From Halorussus limi (GTDB taxonomy: Archaea; Halobacteriota; Halobacteria; Halobacteriales; Haladaptataceae), in assembly GCF_023238205.1 (NCBI RefSeq), contig NZ_CP096659.1:186001-250000 (forward strand): a DNA stretch of 64,000 bases. Reading direction: 5' to 3'. The position numbers and the translations under genes were made by a program. How positions within the stretch are numbered: the first letter of the stretch is position 1; every line of letters starts with the position of its first letter. This document shows positions 42,931 through 52,954 of the stretch, one piece after another. The notes beneath the pieces are model-generated. The model saw nothing but the letters and a program-made list of their open reading frames with translations. It had not been told where the DNA came from and did no database searches.

Positions 42931-44133
42931 ATGAGTCAACTCGCAGCACGCGAACCCGAAGTGCGGAGCTTCGAGGCGACCGTCACGGACGTGGACGGCC
43001 GCGCGGTCACGCTGGACGAGAGCCACTTCTACGCCGAGAGCGGCGGCCAACCCGCCGACCGCGGAACCCTCGGCGGAGTCGCAGTCGCGGACGTCCAGAA
43101 GCGTGACGGCGAAATCGTCCACCGCCTCGCCGACGACCCCGACTTCGCGGTCGGCGAGACGGTCCGGGCGGAGATAGACGACGAGTTCCGGACCTACTGT
43201 GCCCGCGCTCACACCGCGAGCCACGTCCTCTACGGCGCCGGCCGCAAGGTGCTGGACGAACTGGGCTACGGCGGGTTCGACATCGGCGAGGAGAAGGTCA
43301 GGGTGGACTTCACCACCGCGACCGACATCACCGACGAGACGCTGGCCGAACTGGAGCGCCTGACCAACCGGGCGGTCTGGGACTCGCTGGCCGTGTCGTG
43401 GGAGGAGATTCCCGAGGCGGAGGCGCGCGAACGCGACGAGGTGGCGTTCAACACCAAGACCGAGGAGGGCGTGATGAGCGAGTCCGACACCGTGCGCGTG
43501 GTCAGCGTGGACGGGTGGGACTGGGCGGCCTGCGGGGGCACCCACGTCACCAACACCCGCGAAATCGGTCCCGTGACCCTCCTCGGCCGGTCGAACCCCG
43601 GAGAAGGGCTGACCCGCGTGGAGTTCGCGGTCGGCCCGACCGCCATCCGCCGCCGGGCCGCGGACGTGCGCGCCGCCCGCGAGGCCGCCCGAACCCTCGA
43701 CGTGGGCATGGGCGAACTCCCCGAAGCGGCCGAGCGCGTCGCCGAGCAGGTCGAACGACTAGAGGCCGACCTCGCGGACGCCAAAGAGGACCTGCTCGAC
43801 GCGCGCCTCGCGGACCTCCGGGAGGAGTCGGTCGAGCGCGACGGCGGGGAGTGGTTGGTCGGCACCGTCTCGGAGTTCGGCCCGAACGAGGTCGCCGACC
43901 GCGCCCGCGAGGCGGTCGGCGACGACGGCGGTTCGCCCGACGCGGTGGTCCTCGCGGGCGAGGACGGCGCGACGTTCGTCGTGGCCGCGACCGGCGGCGA
44001 CCCCGACGCCGGCGACGTGGTGGACGACGTGACCGCGGAGTTCGGCGGCGGGGGCGGCGGCAGTCCGACCTTCGCGCAGGGCGGCGGTCTCGACGCCGGC
44101 CCGGAGGCGGTCGTGTCGTTCCTGCGGGAATAA
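42931..44133 (+). CDS. alaX: Alanyl-tRNA editing protein (AlaX, long form)
   Basis: A 400-residue protein. It hydrolyses Ser-tRNA(Ala) or Gly-tRNA(Ala). The zinc site is complete: HTASH (H94, H98) and CGGTH (C201, H205). ESHFYAESGGQPADRG marks the AlaRS-like domain, VDFTTATDITDETL the second editing segment and GEGLTRVEFAVG the connection to the C-terminal part. The coiled-coil (AERVAEQVERLEADLADAKEDL) and the DHHA1-like end (GGGGGGSPTFAQGGG) define the long AlaX class. The Gly-rich C-terminal motif is intact. Confidence 0.93.
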   Translation: MSQLAAREPEVRSFEATVTDVDGRAVTLDESHFYAESGGQPADRGTLGGVAVADVQKRDGEIVHRLADDPDFAVGETVRAEIDDEFRTYCARAHTASHVLYGAGRKVLDELGYGGFDIGEEKVRVDFTTATDITDETLAELERLTNRAVWDSLAVSWEEIPEAEARERDEVAFNTKTEEGVMSESDTVRVVSVDGWDWAACGGTHVTNTREIGPVTLLGRSNPGEGLTRVEFAVGPTAIRRRAADVRAAREAARTLDVGMGELPEAAERVAEQVERLEADLADAKEDLLDARLADLREESVERDGGEWLVGTVSEFGPNEVADRAREAVGDDGGSPDAVVLAGEDGATFVVAATGGDPDAGDVVDDVTAEFGGGGGGSPTFAQGGGLDAGPEAVVSFLRE

Positions 44134-44294
44134 TCGAGATATATAGTTCGTTCTCTAGGCAATATTTTTGCACCTGAGAGAATGAATTTCATTTCTTTCC
44201 TCCGTTCGACTCTCCGCACCGTCTCCCCACCGACCGCTTTCGCACCGAACCGAGAACAGGCAACTTTTTCCACGCTCTCCCCGACGGTAGCGGT

Positions 44295-45422
44295 ATGAAC
44301 CTCTCCGACGAGCAACGGGCCATCCGCGAGGTCGTGCGGGAGTTCGCGGTCGAGGAGATTCGCCCGACCGCGGCCGAGTGCGACGAGGAGCAGTCGTTCC
44401 CCGAAGACGTCTGGGACGGCCTCGCCGACCTCGACATGACCAGCCTCACGGTCCCCGAGGAGTACGGGGGTCTCGACGTGGACCGCCTGACCTACAGCGT
44501 CGTCAACGAGGAGGTCGCCTACGGGATGCTCTCGGTAGCGACCGCGCTCTCGGTCCACAGCCTCGCGACCTCCTGCATCGCGGAGTTCGGCGACGAGGAC
44601 CAGAAAGAGCGGTGGCTCCCCGACATGGCCGAGGGCCGCCCGGTCGGCGCGTTCGCGCTCTCGGAACCGCAGGCCGGGTCGAACCCCGCCGAGATGACCA
44701 CCGAGGCGAAGCGAGAGGGCGACGAGTACGTCATAAACGGCAAGAAGCAGTGGATAACCAACGGCCAGCGCGCGGGCGTCGTCGTCCTGTTCGCCAAGAC
44801 CGACCGCGACGACCCCCGGTCGGTCACGCAGTTCGTCGTCCCCAAAGACGCCGACGGACTGGAGGTCGGCAAGAAGGAGGACAAACTCGGCCTGCGGGCG
44901 AGCGACACCACCAGCCTGATTTTCGACGACGTGCGCATTCCGGCGGAGAACCGCCTGACCGAGGAGGGCAAGGGACTGTCGGCGGCGTTCCACATCCTGA
45001 CCGGCGGGCGCATCGGCATCGCCAGTCAGTCGGTCGGACTGGCCCAGTCCGCGCTCGACGAGGCCGTCGCGTACGCCAAGGACCGCGAGCAGTTCGACAA
45101 GCCCATCGCCGACATCCAGACCATCCGGCACAAAATCGCCGACATGAAGACCCAACTGGAGGCCGCGCGCCTGCTGACCCGCGACGCCGCCCGGCGCGAC
45201 GACGAGGGAGAGAGCGTCGAGATGGCCGCCAGCATGGCGAAGTACTTCGCCAGCGAGGCCGCGGTGGACGTGACCAACGAGGCGGTCCAGATTCACGGCG
45301 GCTACGGCTACACCACCGACTTCGACGTGGAACGACTCTATCGGGACTCGAAGATTACGACCATCTACGAGGGCACTTCCGAAATTCAGAAGAAGGTCAT
45401 CGCCCGGAACGTGTTGGAATAG
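44295..45422 (+). CDS. Acyl-CoA dehydrogenase
   Basis: A 375-residue FAD enzyme with three domains in the usual order. LSDEQRAIREVVREFAVEEI is the N-terminal helical start; FALSEPQAGSNPAEMTTEAK is the mid-domain FAD/substrate loop; and the catalytic base Glu is in TTIYEGTSEIQKKVIARNVL. ITGGRIGIASQSVGLAQSAL-like and QIHGGYGYTTDFDVERLYRD segments complete the family. The preferred chain length is unknown. Electrons would pass to ETF, whose genes are not in the window. Confidence 0.95.
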   Translation: MNLSDEQRAIREVVREFAVEEIRPTAAECDEEQSFPEDVWDGLADLDMTSLTVPEEYGGLDVDRLTYSVVNEEVAYGMLSVATALSVHSLATSCIAEFGDEDQKERWLPDMAEGRPVGAFALSEPQAGSNPAEMTTEAKREGDEYVINGKKQWITNGQRAGVVVLFAKTDRDDPRSVTQFVVPKDADGLEVGKKEDKLGLRASDTTSLIFDDVRIPAENRLTEEGKGLSAAFHILTGGRIGIASQSVGLAQSALDEAVAYAKDREQFDKPIADIQTIRHKIADMKTQLEAARLLTRDAARRDDEGESVEMAASMAKYFASEAAVDVTNEAVQIHGGYGYTTDFDVERLYRDSKITTIYEGTSEIQKKVIARNVLE

Positions 45423-45473
45423 CGCCGCTTCCCGGCAGACTTATCGGGGTCCGCCGAAACGCCGATAAACGAA

Positions 45474-45881
45474 ATGGTCGTTTCCGAAGAATCGGTCCTG
45501 GTGGACTTCGACGCCGACGCCGCGCTCGCGGCCGCCCGCGAGGCGAGCGACGAGTCGGTTCGGCTCTGCGTGGAGTACACGCCCGAGGAGTTTCACACGC
45601 TCTGGGCCGACGAGACGACGATGGCGACGTACGCCGGGGACGAAGACGAGATGCGCGACCACTTCGAGGAGGTCCACAGGTACGTCCACGTGGATTTCAC
45701 CGAGCGTGACCTGTTCGCCGACATCCTCCGCGACGCCGGCGAGATTCGGGCGTTCGTGACCTACGCGGAGAACGGCACGTTCGTCCGGACTCTGCTCGGC
45801 CAGCAGGGACTGTTCCTCTCGCTGGCCCCCGATACCGATGTCACGGCGGTCGTACAGGCGGTCGAATCGCGAGTGGAGTAG
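45474..45881 (+). CDS. Conserved haloarchaeal hypothetical protein (135 aa)
   Basis: A soluble acidic alpha/beta protein. Notable segments are VRLCVEYTPEEFHTLWADET, EEVHRYVHVDFTERDLFADILRDAGEIRA and the closing FLSLAPDTDVTAVVQAVESR. It shows general likeness in layout to the 127-residue protein at 63013-63396, though not close identity. The function is unknown. It may share a transcript with the acyl-CoA dehydrogenase (51-nt gap). Confidence 0.7.
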   Translation: MVVSEESVLVDFDADAALAAAREASDESVRLCVEYTPEEFHTLWADETTMATYAGDEDEMRDHFEEVHRYVHVDFTERDLFADILRDAGEIRAFVTYAENGTFVRTLLGQQGLFLSLAPDTDVTAVVQAVESRVE

Positions 45882-45960
45882 TCGGCGACGGACCGCGCCG
45901 ACGCCGGGCGTGACGACCACGACCGACACCCCTTTTTCGGCGCCTACCGTATCGCAGGGC

Positions 45961-46494
45961 GTGACCGAAACTGACGCCAGCGACGCAGAGGCGGTCGTCT
46001 ACGACTTGGACGGGACGCTCGTCCGCCTCGCGGTGGACTGGGAAGACGTGGAGCGCCGACTGGCCGACCTGCTGGAACGCGAGGGCGTGGACGCCGACCC
46101 GCTGAGCGCGTGGGACCTCCTCTCGGCCGCCGAGGAGTTGGGCGTCGGCGGCGAGGCCGACGCCCTCATCGCGGCGGCGGAACGCGACGGGGCCGAGGTC
46201 TCCGAGCGCCTGCCCCTCGCCGACGAACTCCTCGACCGCGAGATGCCGGTGGGCGTCTGCTCGCTCAACCACGAGGAGGCGGTCCGAATCGCGCTCGACC
46301 GCCACGACCTCACCGAACACGTCGAGAGCGTCGTGGGTCGGGGCACCGTGCCCGAGCGCAAGCCCCATCCGAGGGCGTTGCTGGCGGCGGTCGAGGAGTT
46401 GGGCGTCGAACCCGAGGACGTGCTGTTCGTCGGCGACTCGGCGAGCGACGAGGAGACCGCAGAACGGGCCGGGACGCAGTTCGAGTGGGTCTAA
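45961..46494 (+). CDS. HAD-superfamily phosphatase
   Basis: A 177-residue protein from GTG 45961. Motif I is VVYDLDGTLVRL (nucleophile Asp), motif II the Ser/Thr in VGVCSLNH, motif III the Lys in PERKPHPRAL and motif IV GDSASDEETAERAG. The cap is small and helical. It is probably a small-molecule phosphatase such as a phosphoglycolate phosphatase-like enzyme; the substrate is not determined. Confidence 0.88.
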   Translation: MTETDASDAEAVVYDLDGTLVRLAVDWEDVERRLADLLEREGVDADPLSAWDLLSAAEELGVGGEADALIAAAERDGAEVSERLPLADELLDREMPVGVCSLNHEEAVRIALDRHDLTEHVESVVGRGTVPERKPHPRALLAAVEELGVEPEDVLFVGDSASDEETAERAGTQFEWV

Positions 46495-46769
46495 TTTTCG
46501 GACTTCGAGGCGGTGTCTTCCGCCGCTGAGGCGTCTTCCACCCGTCTCGCGTACAGGAAAACCCCTACCGCGACGACGAACCAGACGAGTGCGCCGACCC
46601 GAATCGCGAACTCGGCCCGGGCCGCCCACGTCGGCAGCGAGACCCCGACGAGCCACGCGACGACGGCGACCACGGGCGCACCGACGACGATGGTGACGAC
46701 GAAGGTGGTCTGCATCACCCACCCGTAATCGACGCCTTCGGGGTCGTGAGTCTCGACTGGTTCGGGCAC
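46491..46769 (-). CDS. DUF5822-type small membrane protein (92 aa)
   Basis: From GTG 46769 (VPEPVETHDPEGVDYGWVMQ). Two hydrophobic helices (TTFVVTIVVGAPVVAVVAWLVG and VGALVWFVVAVGVFLYARR) follow a soluble N-terminus with the pattern D-P-E-G-V-DYGWVMQTTFV, common in haloarchaea. The acidic C-terminus overlaps the HAD stop by 4 bp. The function is unknown; the family name is from memory. Confidence 0.75.
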   Translation of the reverse strand: MPEPVETHDPEGVDYGWVMQTTFVVTIVVGAPVVAVVAWLVGVSLPTWAARAEFAIRVGALVWFVVAVGVFLYARRVEDASAAEDTASKSEN

Positions 46770-46824
46770 GTCCGAAAGGCGGGACGCTCGGGGCTTAAAC
46801 GTTGCACTCTCGTTCCGACACGGC

Positions 46825-47151
46825 TCAACTCTCGACTTCCTCGACCGAGACCGTCCGCATCTCGTCGTCCTCTCGCTCCCGTTCGACCCGCAGTTGGATG
46901 CCCTGCTCGCGGTCGCTCTCCTCGACAGTGTGGACCACCTTCGGCGTCGCGGCGGCGTCGAGCATCGTCATCTCCTCGCCCTCGTTGACGAGGCTGTAAC
47001 CGCTCTCGACGCAGTGGCCCATGAGCGCGCAGTCGCGGGTGTGAGAGCGGGCCGCCGCCAGCAGGTCGTCGCGGGCGTTCTTGCGCACGCAGCCGTTGTC
47101 GATGACGTACCCCTCGACCGTCTCGGAGTTCGTCGTCTCTCCGGCAACCAT
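46825..47151 (-). CDS. Cys/His-containing small protein (108 aa), possible metal binder
   Basis: A soluble 108-residue protein. Residues ~14-55 contain GYVIDNGCVRKN, then SHTRDCALMGHCVESGYSLV. The C...H..DCALMxxCxxSGY arrangement resembles a small exported bacterial domain of unknown function (a likeness recalled, not searched), but no signal peptide is present here. The second half is highly acidic and ends in an extended strand pattern. It lies convergent with nothing and divergent from panB with a 124-bp gap. Confidence 0.68.
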   Translation of the reverse strand: MVAGETTNSETVEGYVIDNGCVRKNARDDLLAAARSHTRDCALMGHCVESGYSLVNEGEEMTMLDAAATPKVVHTVEESDREQGIQLRVEREREDDEMRTVSVEEVES

Positions 47152-47275
47152 CGCGTCCGCCTAGTACCGACCCACACTTGCATTCTCTGGCCAGGAAACC
47201 GCCGGTCGCCCGGCGGAACTATCACGAACGACCGGAACCGAACAGGTTTAACACACCGCGTACCAGTTCCCGAAC

Positions 47276-48091
<816 letters not shown>

Positions 48092-48149
48092 GCGCGCTCA
48101 CCGACCGGCGTCTTTCTTTCGAGACGAGCATCGCGTCCGGTGGTGCCCG

Positions 48150-48929
48150 TCAAATTCCCGCGTCGTCCAGAAACTCGCCGAGAGCGGCGTTGAACCCCTC
48201 GGGGTCCTCCAGCATGGCGAGGTGGGCCGCGCCCTGCACCTCGCGGTACCGGCCGCCGGGAATCGCGTCGGCGAGCGACTCGTGGTACTCCGGCGGGGTG
48301 AGGTGGTCGTGTTCGCCGACGAGCGCGAGCGTCGGGACCTCGATTCGGGAGAGGTCGTCCCGAACGTCGAAGACGTGGCAGGTCTCGAAGTCCCGGCGGG
48401 TCACGCGCTGGCCGACCTCCTTCATCGCCTCGGTCGAAAGCTCGACGTACCGCGAGTCGGCGTCGTGGAACAGGCGGTCCTCGCCGTGGAGGAACTCGAC
48501 CGCGCGGTCGAAGTCAGAGTCGAGCCAGCGCCGGAGGTCGGCCAGCACGGGGAGTTTCGCCCCCGTCCCGGCGAGGACGAGACCGTCGAGGCCGTGGTCG
48601 CGCTCGATTGCGAGTTGGAGCGCGACCGCGCCGCCCAGCGAGTTGCCGACCAGCACGCCCGCGTCGGTCTCCTCGGCGACCGCCAGCACGTCGTCGGCGT
48701 AGGCCGAGAGGGTCTCCCACCCGGGGTCGGCGTCGAAGTCCTCGGACTCGCCGTGGCCGCTCAGGTCGAGCGCGACCACCGGTCGCCGGCTCGCCAGTCT
48801 TCCGAGTTGCCCCTTCCAGACCTCGTGCGTGCCGCCGGACCCGTGGACACAGAGGAGCGGCGACCCCTCGCCGCCGCGGTCGGCCACTCGGTAGGCCGTC
48901 GTGCGTCCGTGGTGCGTGACCTGTTGCAT
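48150..48929 (-). CDS. Alpha/beta-fold hydrolase
   Basis: A 259-residue protein from ATG 48929. HGSGGTHEVWKGQL carries the oxyanion region, VGNSLGGAVALQLA the Ser nucleophile, GEHDHLTPPEYH the acid and GAAHLAMLEDPEGF the His. This is a complete catalytic triad of the general hydrolase/esterase class; the lid is a helical insertion between about residues 135 and 200. The substrate is unknown. It converges with panB. Confidence 0.9.
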   Translation of the reverse strand: MQQVTHHGRTTAYRVADRGGEGSPLLCVHGSGGTHEVWKGQLGRLASRRPVVALDLSGHGESEDFDADPGWETLSAYADDVLAVAEETDAGVLVGNSLGGAVALQLAIERDHGLDGLVLAGTGAKLPVLADLRRWLDSDFDRAVEFLHGEDRLFHDADSRYVELSTEAMKEVGQRVTRRDFETCHVFDVRDDLSRIEVPTLALVGEHDHLTPPEYHESLADAIPGGRYREVQGAAHLAMLEDPEGFNAALGEFLDDAGI

Positions 48930-49115
48930 GCGACGAGGTTCGTGTGCGCGAGACAAAACACCCCCGGTCGGTTCGCGGAGGGTCGAGACGATTCTTCGCG
49001 CCCGACCGCTTCCTGAACCGCAATTCACCTCTCGAAATCCCACCCCTACGCCTTACCGTGATTAGTCGGGGAAAGGTTTAAGTACTTGAACCACTAACTT
49101 CTGGTTAGGATTAGA

Positions 49116-49361
49116 ATGTCATTGAAGCACATCACCGAACGTGACGACGTGTTCACCCGGCGCTACGAGTACGAAGACGCCGAGGTCCTCGCGGCCGACC
49201 TCGGGGTCACGGGCGACGCCTCCGTGGACGTTCTCGACGACACCGCAATCGTCGTCTTCGACGGCGACGAGGAGACTCAGCAGGTCGAGTTCCAACTGCC
49301 CGACGGAGGGGCGGAAGCGTTTATCACCAACGGCGTCCTCACTATCGAGGTGGGACTATGA
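49116..49361 (+). CDS. Hsp20-like small protein coupled to CDC48
   Basis: An 81-residue acidic protein from ATG 49116, with strands [19 protein letters not shown] and [20 protein letters not shown] and the closing [15 protein letters not shown]. The ending resembles the alpha-crystallin NGVLTVEV strand, but the C-terminal IxI motif is absent, so it is a shortened Hsp20-like fold. Its stop overlaps the CDC48 start as ATGA. A TATA box GGTTTAAG (49075-49082) and an inverted repeat AACCA/TGGTT (49089-49106) precede it, so the pair may be regulated together, for example by heat or protein stress. Confidence 0.8.
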   Translation: MSLKHITERDDVFTRRYEYEDAEVLAADLGVTGDASVDVLDDTAIVVFDGDEETQQVEFQLPDGGAEAFITNGVLTIEVGL

Positions 49362-51622
49362 AGCTCACCGTCAAGCCGTTGAAACAGAAGGACGCCGGGC
49401 GCGGACTGGCCGCGGTAGACCGCCAGTCGATGCACGAACTCGGCGTCGAAAACGGCGATTACATCGTCATCGAGGGGAAGAATCAGGGTCGGGCGGTGGC
49501 CCGCGTCTGGCCGGGCTACCCCGAAGACGAGGGACGGAGCATCGTCCGCATCGACGGGCAACTCCGACAGGAGGCCGGGGTCGGCATCGACGACAAGGTG
49601 ACTATCGAGAAGGCCGACGTGAAACCGGCCAACTCCGTCACCATCGCGCTCCCCCAGAACCTCCAGATTCGGGGCGACATCACGCCCCACATCCGCGACA
49701 AGCTCAGCGGACAGGCCATCACGCAGGGCCAGAACGTGCCCTTCGGCTTCGGCCTGATGGGCATGGGGTCGGGCCAGTCCATCCCGCTCAAGGTCGCTAG
49801 CACCGACCCCGAGGGGACGGTGGTCGTGACCGACTCGACCACGATAAACATCAGCGAGCGCGCCGCCGAGGAGATCGCGCAGGGCGCGAGCGGCGGTCCC
49901 GAGGGCACGCCGAGCGTGACCTACGAGGACATCGGCGGTCTCGAAGGCGAACTCGAGCAGGTTCGGGAGATGATAGAGCTGCCGATGCGCCACCCCGAAC
50001 TGTTCAGCAGGTTGGGTATCGACCCGCCGAAGGGCGTCCTGCTCCACGGCCCGCCGGGCACGGGCAAGACCCTGATGGCGAAGGCCGTCGCCAACGAAAT
50101 CGACGCGCACTTCCAGACCATCTCGGGCCCCGAAATCATGAGCAAGTACTACGGGGAGTCCGAGGAGAAACTCCGCGAGGTGTTCGAGGACGCCGAGCAG
50201 AACGCTCCGGCCATCATCTTCATCGACGAGTTGGACTCCATCGCGCCCAAGCGCGAGGAGGCCGGCGGCGACGTGGAACGCCGCGTCGTGGCCCAACTGC
50301 TCTCGCTGATGGACGGCCTCGAAGAGCGCGGTGAGGTCACCGTCATCGCGGCGACCAACCGCGTGGACGCCATCGACCCGGCGCTCCGTCGCCCGGGCCG
50401 CTTCGACCGCGAAATCGACATCGGCGTCCCGGACCGCGAGGGCCGCCTCGAAATCATGCAGGTCCACACCCGCGGGATGCCCCTCGCGGACGGCGTGGAC
50501 CTCGAAGCGTACGCCGACAACACCCACGGCTTCGTCGGCGCGGACTTAGAGAGTCTCGCCAAGGAGGGCGCGATGAACGCGCTCCGGCGCATCCGGCCCG
50601 AAATCGACCTCGAAGAGGACGAGATTCCGGCCGACGTGCTCGACTCGCTGCAAGTGACCGAGCGCGACCTCAAGGAGGCGCTGAAGGGCATCGAACCCTC
50701 GGCGCTCCGCGAGGTGTTCGTCGAGGTCCCCGACGTGACGTGGGACCAAGTCGGCGGACTCGAAGACACCAAAGAGCGCCTCCGGGAGACCATCCAGTGG
50801 CCGCTCGACTACCCCGAGGTGTTCGAGGCCCTCGACATGGAGGCCGCCAAGGGCGTGCTGATGTACGGCCCGCCCGGCACCGGTAAGACGCTGATGGCGA
50901 AGGCCGTCGCCAACGAGAGCGACAGCAACTTCATCTCGATCAAGGGTCCCGAACTGCTGAGCAAGTGGGTCGGCGAGTCCGAGAAGGGCGTCCGCGAGGT
51001 GTTCAGCAAGGCCCGGGAGAACGCCCCGACGGTGGTGTTCTTCGACGAGATAGACTCCATCGCCACCGAGCGCGGAAGCGGCGGTGGCGGCGGTGCCGAG
51101 GTCAGCGAACGGGTCGTCTCCCAACTGCTGACCGAACTCGACGGCCTCGAGGAACTCGAAGACGTGGTCGTCATCGCCACCTCGAACCGGCCGGACCTCA
51201 TCGACAGCGCGCTGCTGCGGCCCGGACGCTTGGACCGCCACGTCCACGTGCCGGTGCCCGACGAGGAGGCCCGCAAGGCCATCTTCGAGGTCCACACCCG
51301 CGACAAGCCCGTCGCCGACGACATCGACCTCGACTGGCTCGCGAGCGAGACCGAGGGCTACGTCGGCGCGGACATCGAGGCCGTCACCCGCGAGGCCTCG
51401 ATGGCCGCCAGCCGGGAGTTCATCCAGAGCGTGGACCCCGAGGACATCGGCGAGAGCGTCGGAAACGTCCGCATCAGCAGGGAACACTTCGAGCAGGCGC
51501 TCGAAGAAGTGACCCCGAGCGTCACCGAGAAGACCAAGGAGCGCTACGAGGAAATCGAAGAGCAGTTCGACACGGCCGAACCCGCCAAAGAGCAGGACCA
51601 ACTGGGACGCACGTTCCAGTAG
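49358..51622 (+). CDS. CDC48/VCP-family AAA+ ATPase
   Basis: A 754-residue protein of full length. The N domain covers about 1-185. D1 has Walker A GPPGTGKT (231-238), Walker [11 protein letters not shown] and the sensor [22 protein letters not shown]2 has a second GPPGTGKT near 504 and Walker [12 protein letters not shown], with an extra Gly-rich loop ([15 protein letters not shown]) before the pore-2 region. It unfolds proteins for degradation and probably serves the 20S proteasome whose alpha subunit is at 14503. It is translationally coupled (ATGA) to the Hsp20-like gene. Confidence 0.97.
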   Translation: MKLTVKPLKQKDAGRGLAAVDRQSMHELGVENGDYIVIEGKNQGRAVARVWPGYPEDEGRSIVRIDGQLRQEAGVGIDDKVTIEKADVKPANSVTIALPQNLQIRGDITPHIRDKLSGQAITQGQNVPFGFGLMGMGSGQSIPLKVASTDPEGTVVVTDSTTINISERAAEEIAQGASGGPEGTPSVTYEDIGGLEGELEQVREMIELPMRHPELFSRLGIDPPKGVLLHGPPGTGKTLMAKAVANEIDAHFQTISGPEIMSKYYGESEEKLREVFEDAEQNAPAIIFIDELDSIAPKREEAGGDVERRVVAQLLSLMDGLEERGEVTVIAATNRVDAIDPALRRPGRFDREIDIGVPDREGRLEIMQVHTRGMPLADGVDLEAYADNTHGFVGADLESLAKEGAMNALRRIRPEIDLEEDEIPADVLDSLQVTERDLKEALKGIEPSALREVFVEVPDVTWDQVGGLEDTKERLRETIQWPLDYPEVFEALDMEAAKGVLMYGPPGTGKTLMAKAVANESDSNFISIKGPELLSKWVGESEKGVREVFSKARENAPTVVFFDEIDSIATERGSGGGGGAEVSERVVSQLLTELDGLEELEDVVVIATSNRPDLIDSALLRPGRLDRHVHVPVPDEEARKAIFEVHTRDKPVADDIDLDWLASETEGYVGADIEAVTREASMAASREFIQSVDPEDIGESVGNVRISREHFEQALEEVTPSVTEKTKERYEEIEEQFDTAEPAKEQDQLGRTFQ

Positions 51623-51960
51623 AAACTTTTGCTGCGGGAGAGCGCGGCAACGCCGCGATTTCTCGCTGGCAAAACGTTCACGAAAACACCGTCAGAGCTT
51701 CGCTCTGACGAGCCATCGTTCGCTACGCTCACGACGACACGGCGGTCGTCCCTCGGTCCGCTCGCGGTGAGTTACGGTGTACTTTGGTGGAACGATTCAC
51801 CGGGCTACGTCCGTAAAACGGTTTATCGAGCGAAACTCGCTTTTTGGACAGACAGACAGACACTCGGTAGAGAAATATTCTCAATTAACAGAGCAATACA
51901 GACATTTCCGAGCCGCTCACTTCTCGCTCGGTTCCGACCGCAGAACCGCTTTGGTCTCTA
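51623..51960. other. Convergent intergenic region with two triloop hairpins
   Basis: A 338-bp gene-free gap between the CDC48 and GINS stops. CGCGGC / GCCGCG (51643-51657, loop AAC) and CGTCAGAGC / GCTCTGACG (51690-51710, loop TTC) sit close together. Nothing else is recognised; an AT-richer part at 51880-51925 may hold terminators. Confidence 0.5.
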
Positions 51961-52884
51961 CTACTCTAACTCCTCGGCCGCGCCGCGTTCCACGAGCGGT
52001 GCGGCGTTGGCCTCGGGGAGCGTCACCACGTCCTCGGTGGCGAGGTCGTAGGTGCGCTCGTCCACGCCGAAGATTTCGCCCACGTCGTCGGTGATACGGA
52101 CGGTCGTACGCTCGTCGAGACCCGCGAGCGGGTCGGCGTCGTCGCCGGACTCCGACGCTGACGCCTCGTCCGCGGACTCGGAGGACGAATCGGGCGATTC
52201 GCCGGTCGAATCGGCACCGTCGTCCGGACTGTCCGCGATGGCGGCCGCCTCCGCGGCCGCCGGGCGCTGGCCGTCGGACGTAGCGCCGTCGGCGGGCGTC
52301 GAACCGTCCCCGCCACCCATCACGTCGGCAGCGCTCACGTCCTCGCCCGAGGCGCCCGCTGTCTCGGCGGGCGGGTCACCGGGGTCGGGCGCGGCGTTCG
52401 AGTCGGTCGCGGGGTCAGAGCCGGTCGGCCCGCCCGCGGCGTCCGACGCGCTCTCGGCGGGCGTCGGCGTCGGTTCGGACCCGACGGGGTCGTCGGCCTC
52501 GCCAGCCAGCACGTCCAACACGTCCTGCTTGTTCGACTCGATGCGCCCGACCAGTCCGTCGAACAGGTCCTGTTCCTCGCTGGTCAACCCCTCCTCGTCG
52601 GCGGGCATCCCCGCCGCGGCGAGGCTTGCGCGCTTGACTATCTTCCCGACGCGGCGCTCGTATATCGCCTCGACCACGTCCTCGGCGGTCTTTTTCTCGT
52701 CGGTCAGGCGGTTGACCTCCGGGTCGTCGAACGGGTTGTCGGCGCGCTCGGCCGCCCGGTCGCGCTGGTCTTTCAGGTCGGCGATGTAGTCGGCCACGTC
52801 CGCGTAGAACGACTCCCGCAGGTGCTGGAGGCTGTCCTTCGACCGCTCCTTGCTCTGTACCGTGCGGAGTTCGTCCAGATTCAT
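51961..52884 (-). CDS. DNA replication factor GINS (Gins51-type)
   Basis: A 307-residue protein from ATG 52884 (MNLDELRTVQSKERSKDSLQ). The N-terminal ~165 residues are the helical GINS A-domain (LRESFYADVADYIADLKDQR, KTAEDVVEAIYERRVGKIVKRA). A ~95-residue Ser/Asp/Gly/Pro-rich linker follows, then a small C-terminal B-domain (TVRITDDVGEIFGVDERTYD ... LPEANAAPLVERGAAEEL). GINS stimulates the MCM helicase at the replication fork. It is 70 nt downstream of priS, the usual archaeal pairing. The long linker is typical of halophiles. Confidence 0.92.
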   Translation of the reverse strand: MNLDELRTVQSKERSKDSLQHLRESFYADVADYIADLKDQRDRAAERADNPFDDPEVNRLTDEKKTAEDVVEAIYERRVGKIVKRASLAAAGMPADEEGLTSEEQDLFDGLVGRIESNKQDVLDVLAGEADDPVGSEPTPTPAESASDAAGGPTGSDPATDSNAAPDPGDPPAETAGASGEDVSAADVMGGGDGSTPADGATSDGQRPAAAEAAAIADSPDDGADSTGESPDSSSESADEASASESGDDADPLAGLDERTTVRITDDVGEIFGVDERTYDLATEDVVTLPEANAAPLVERGAAEELE

Positions 52885-52954
52885 CGTCGTCCTGTCATCG
52901 TCGGTGAGTTTCGTTCGTCTCGCGCGTCGCGTCGTTCGGTCTGTCGGCCGTCGG

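Noticed and set aside
43266..45296. A 676-codon minus-strand frame opposite alaX and the acyl-CoA dehydrogenase
   Set aside because: Both plus-strand genes have complete active-site motifs. The antisense product is low-complexity.
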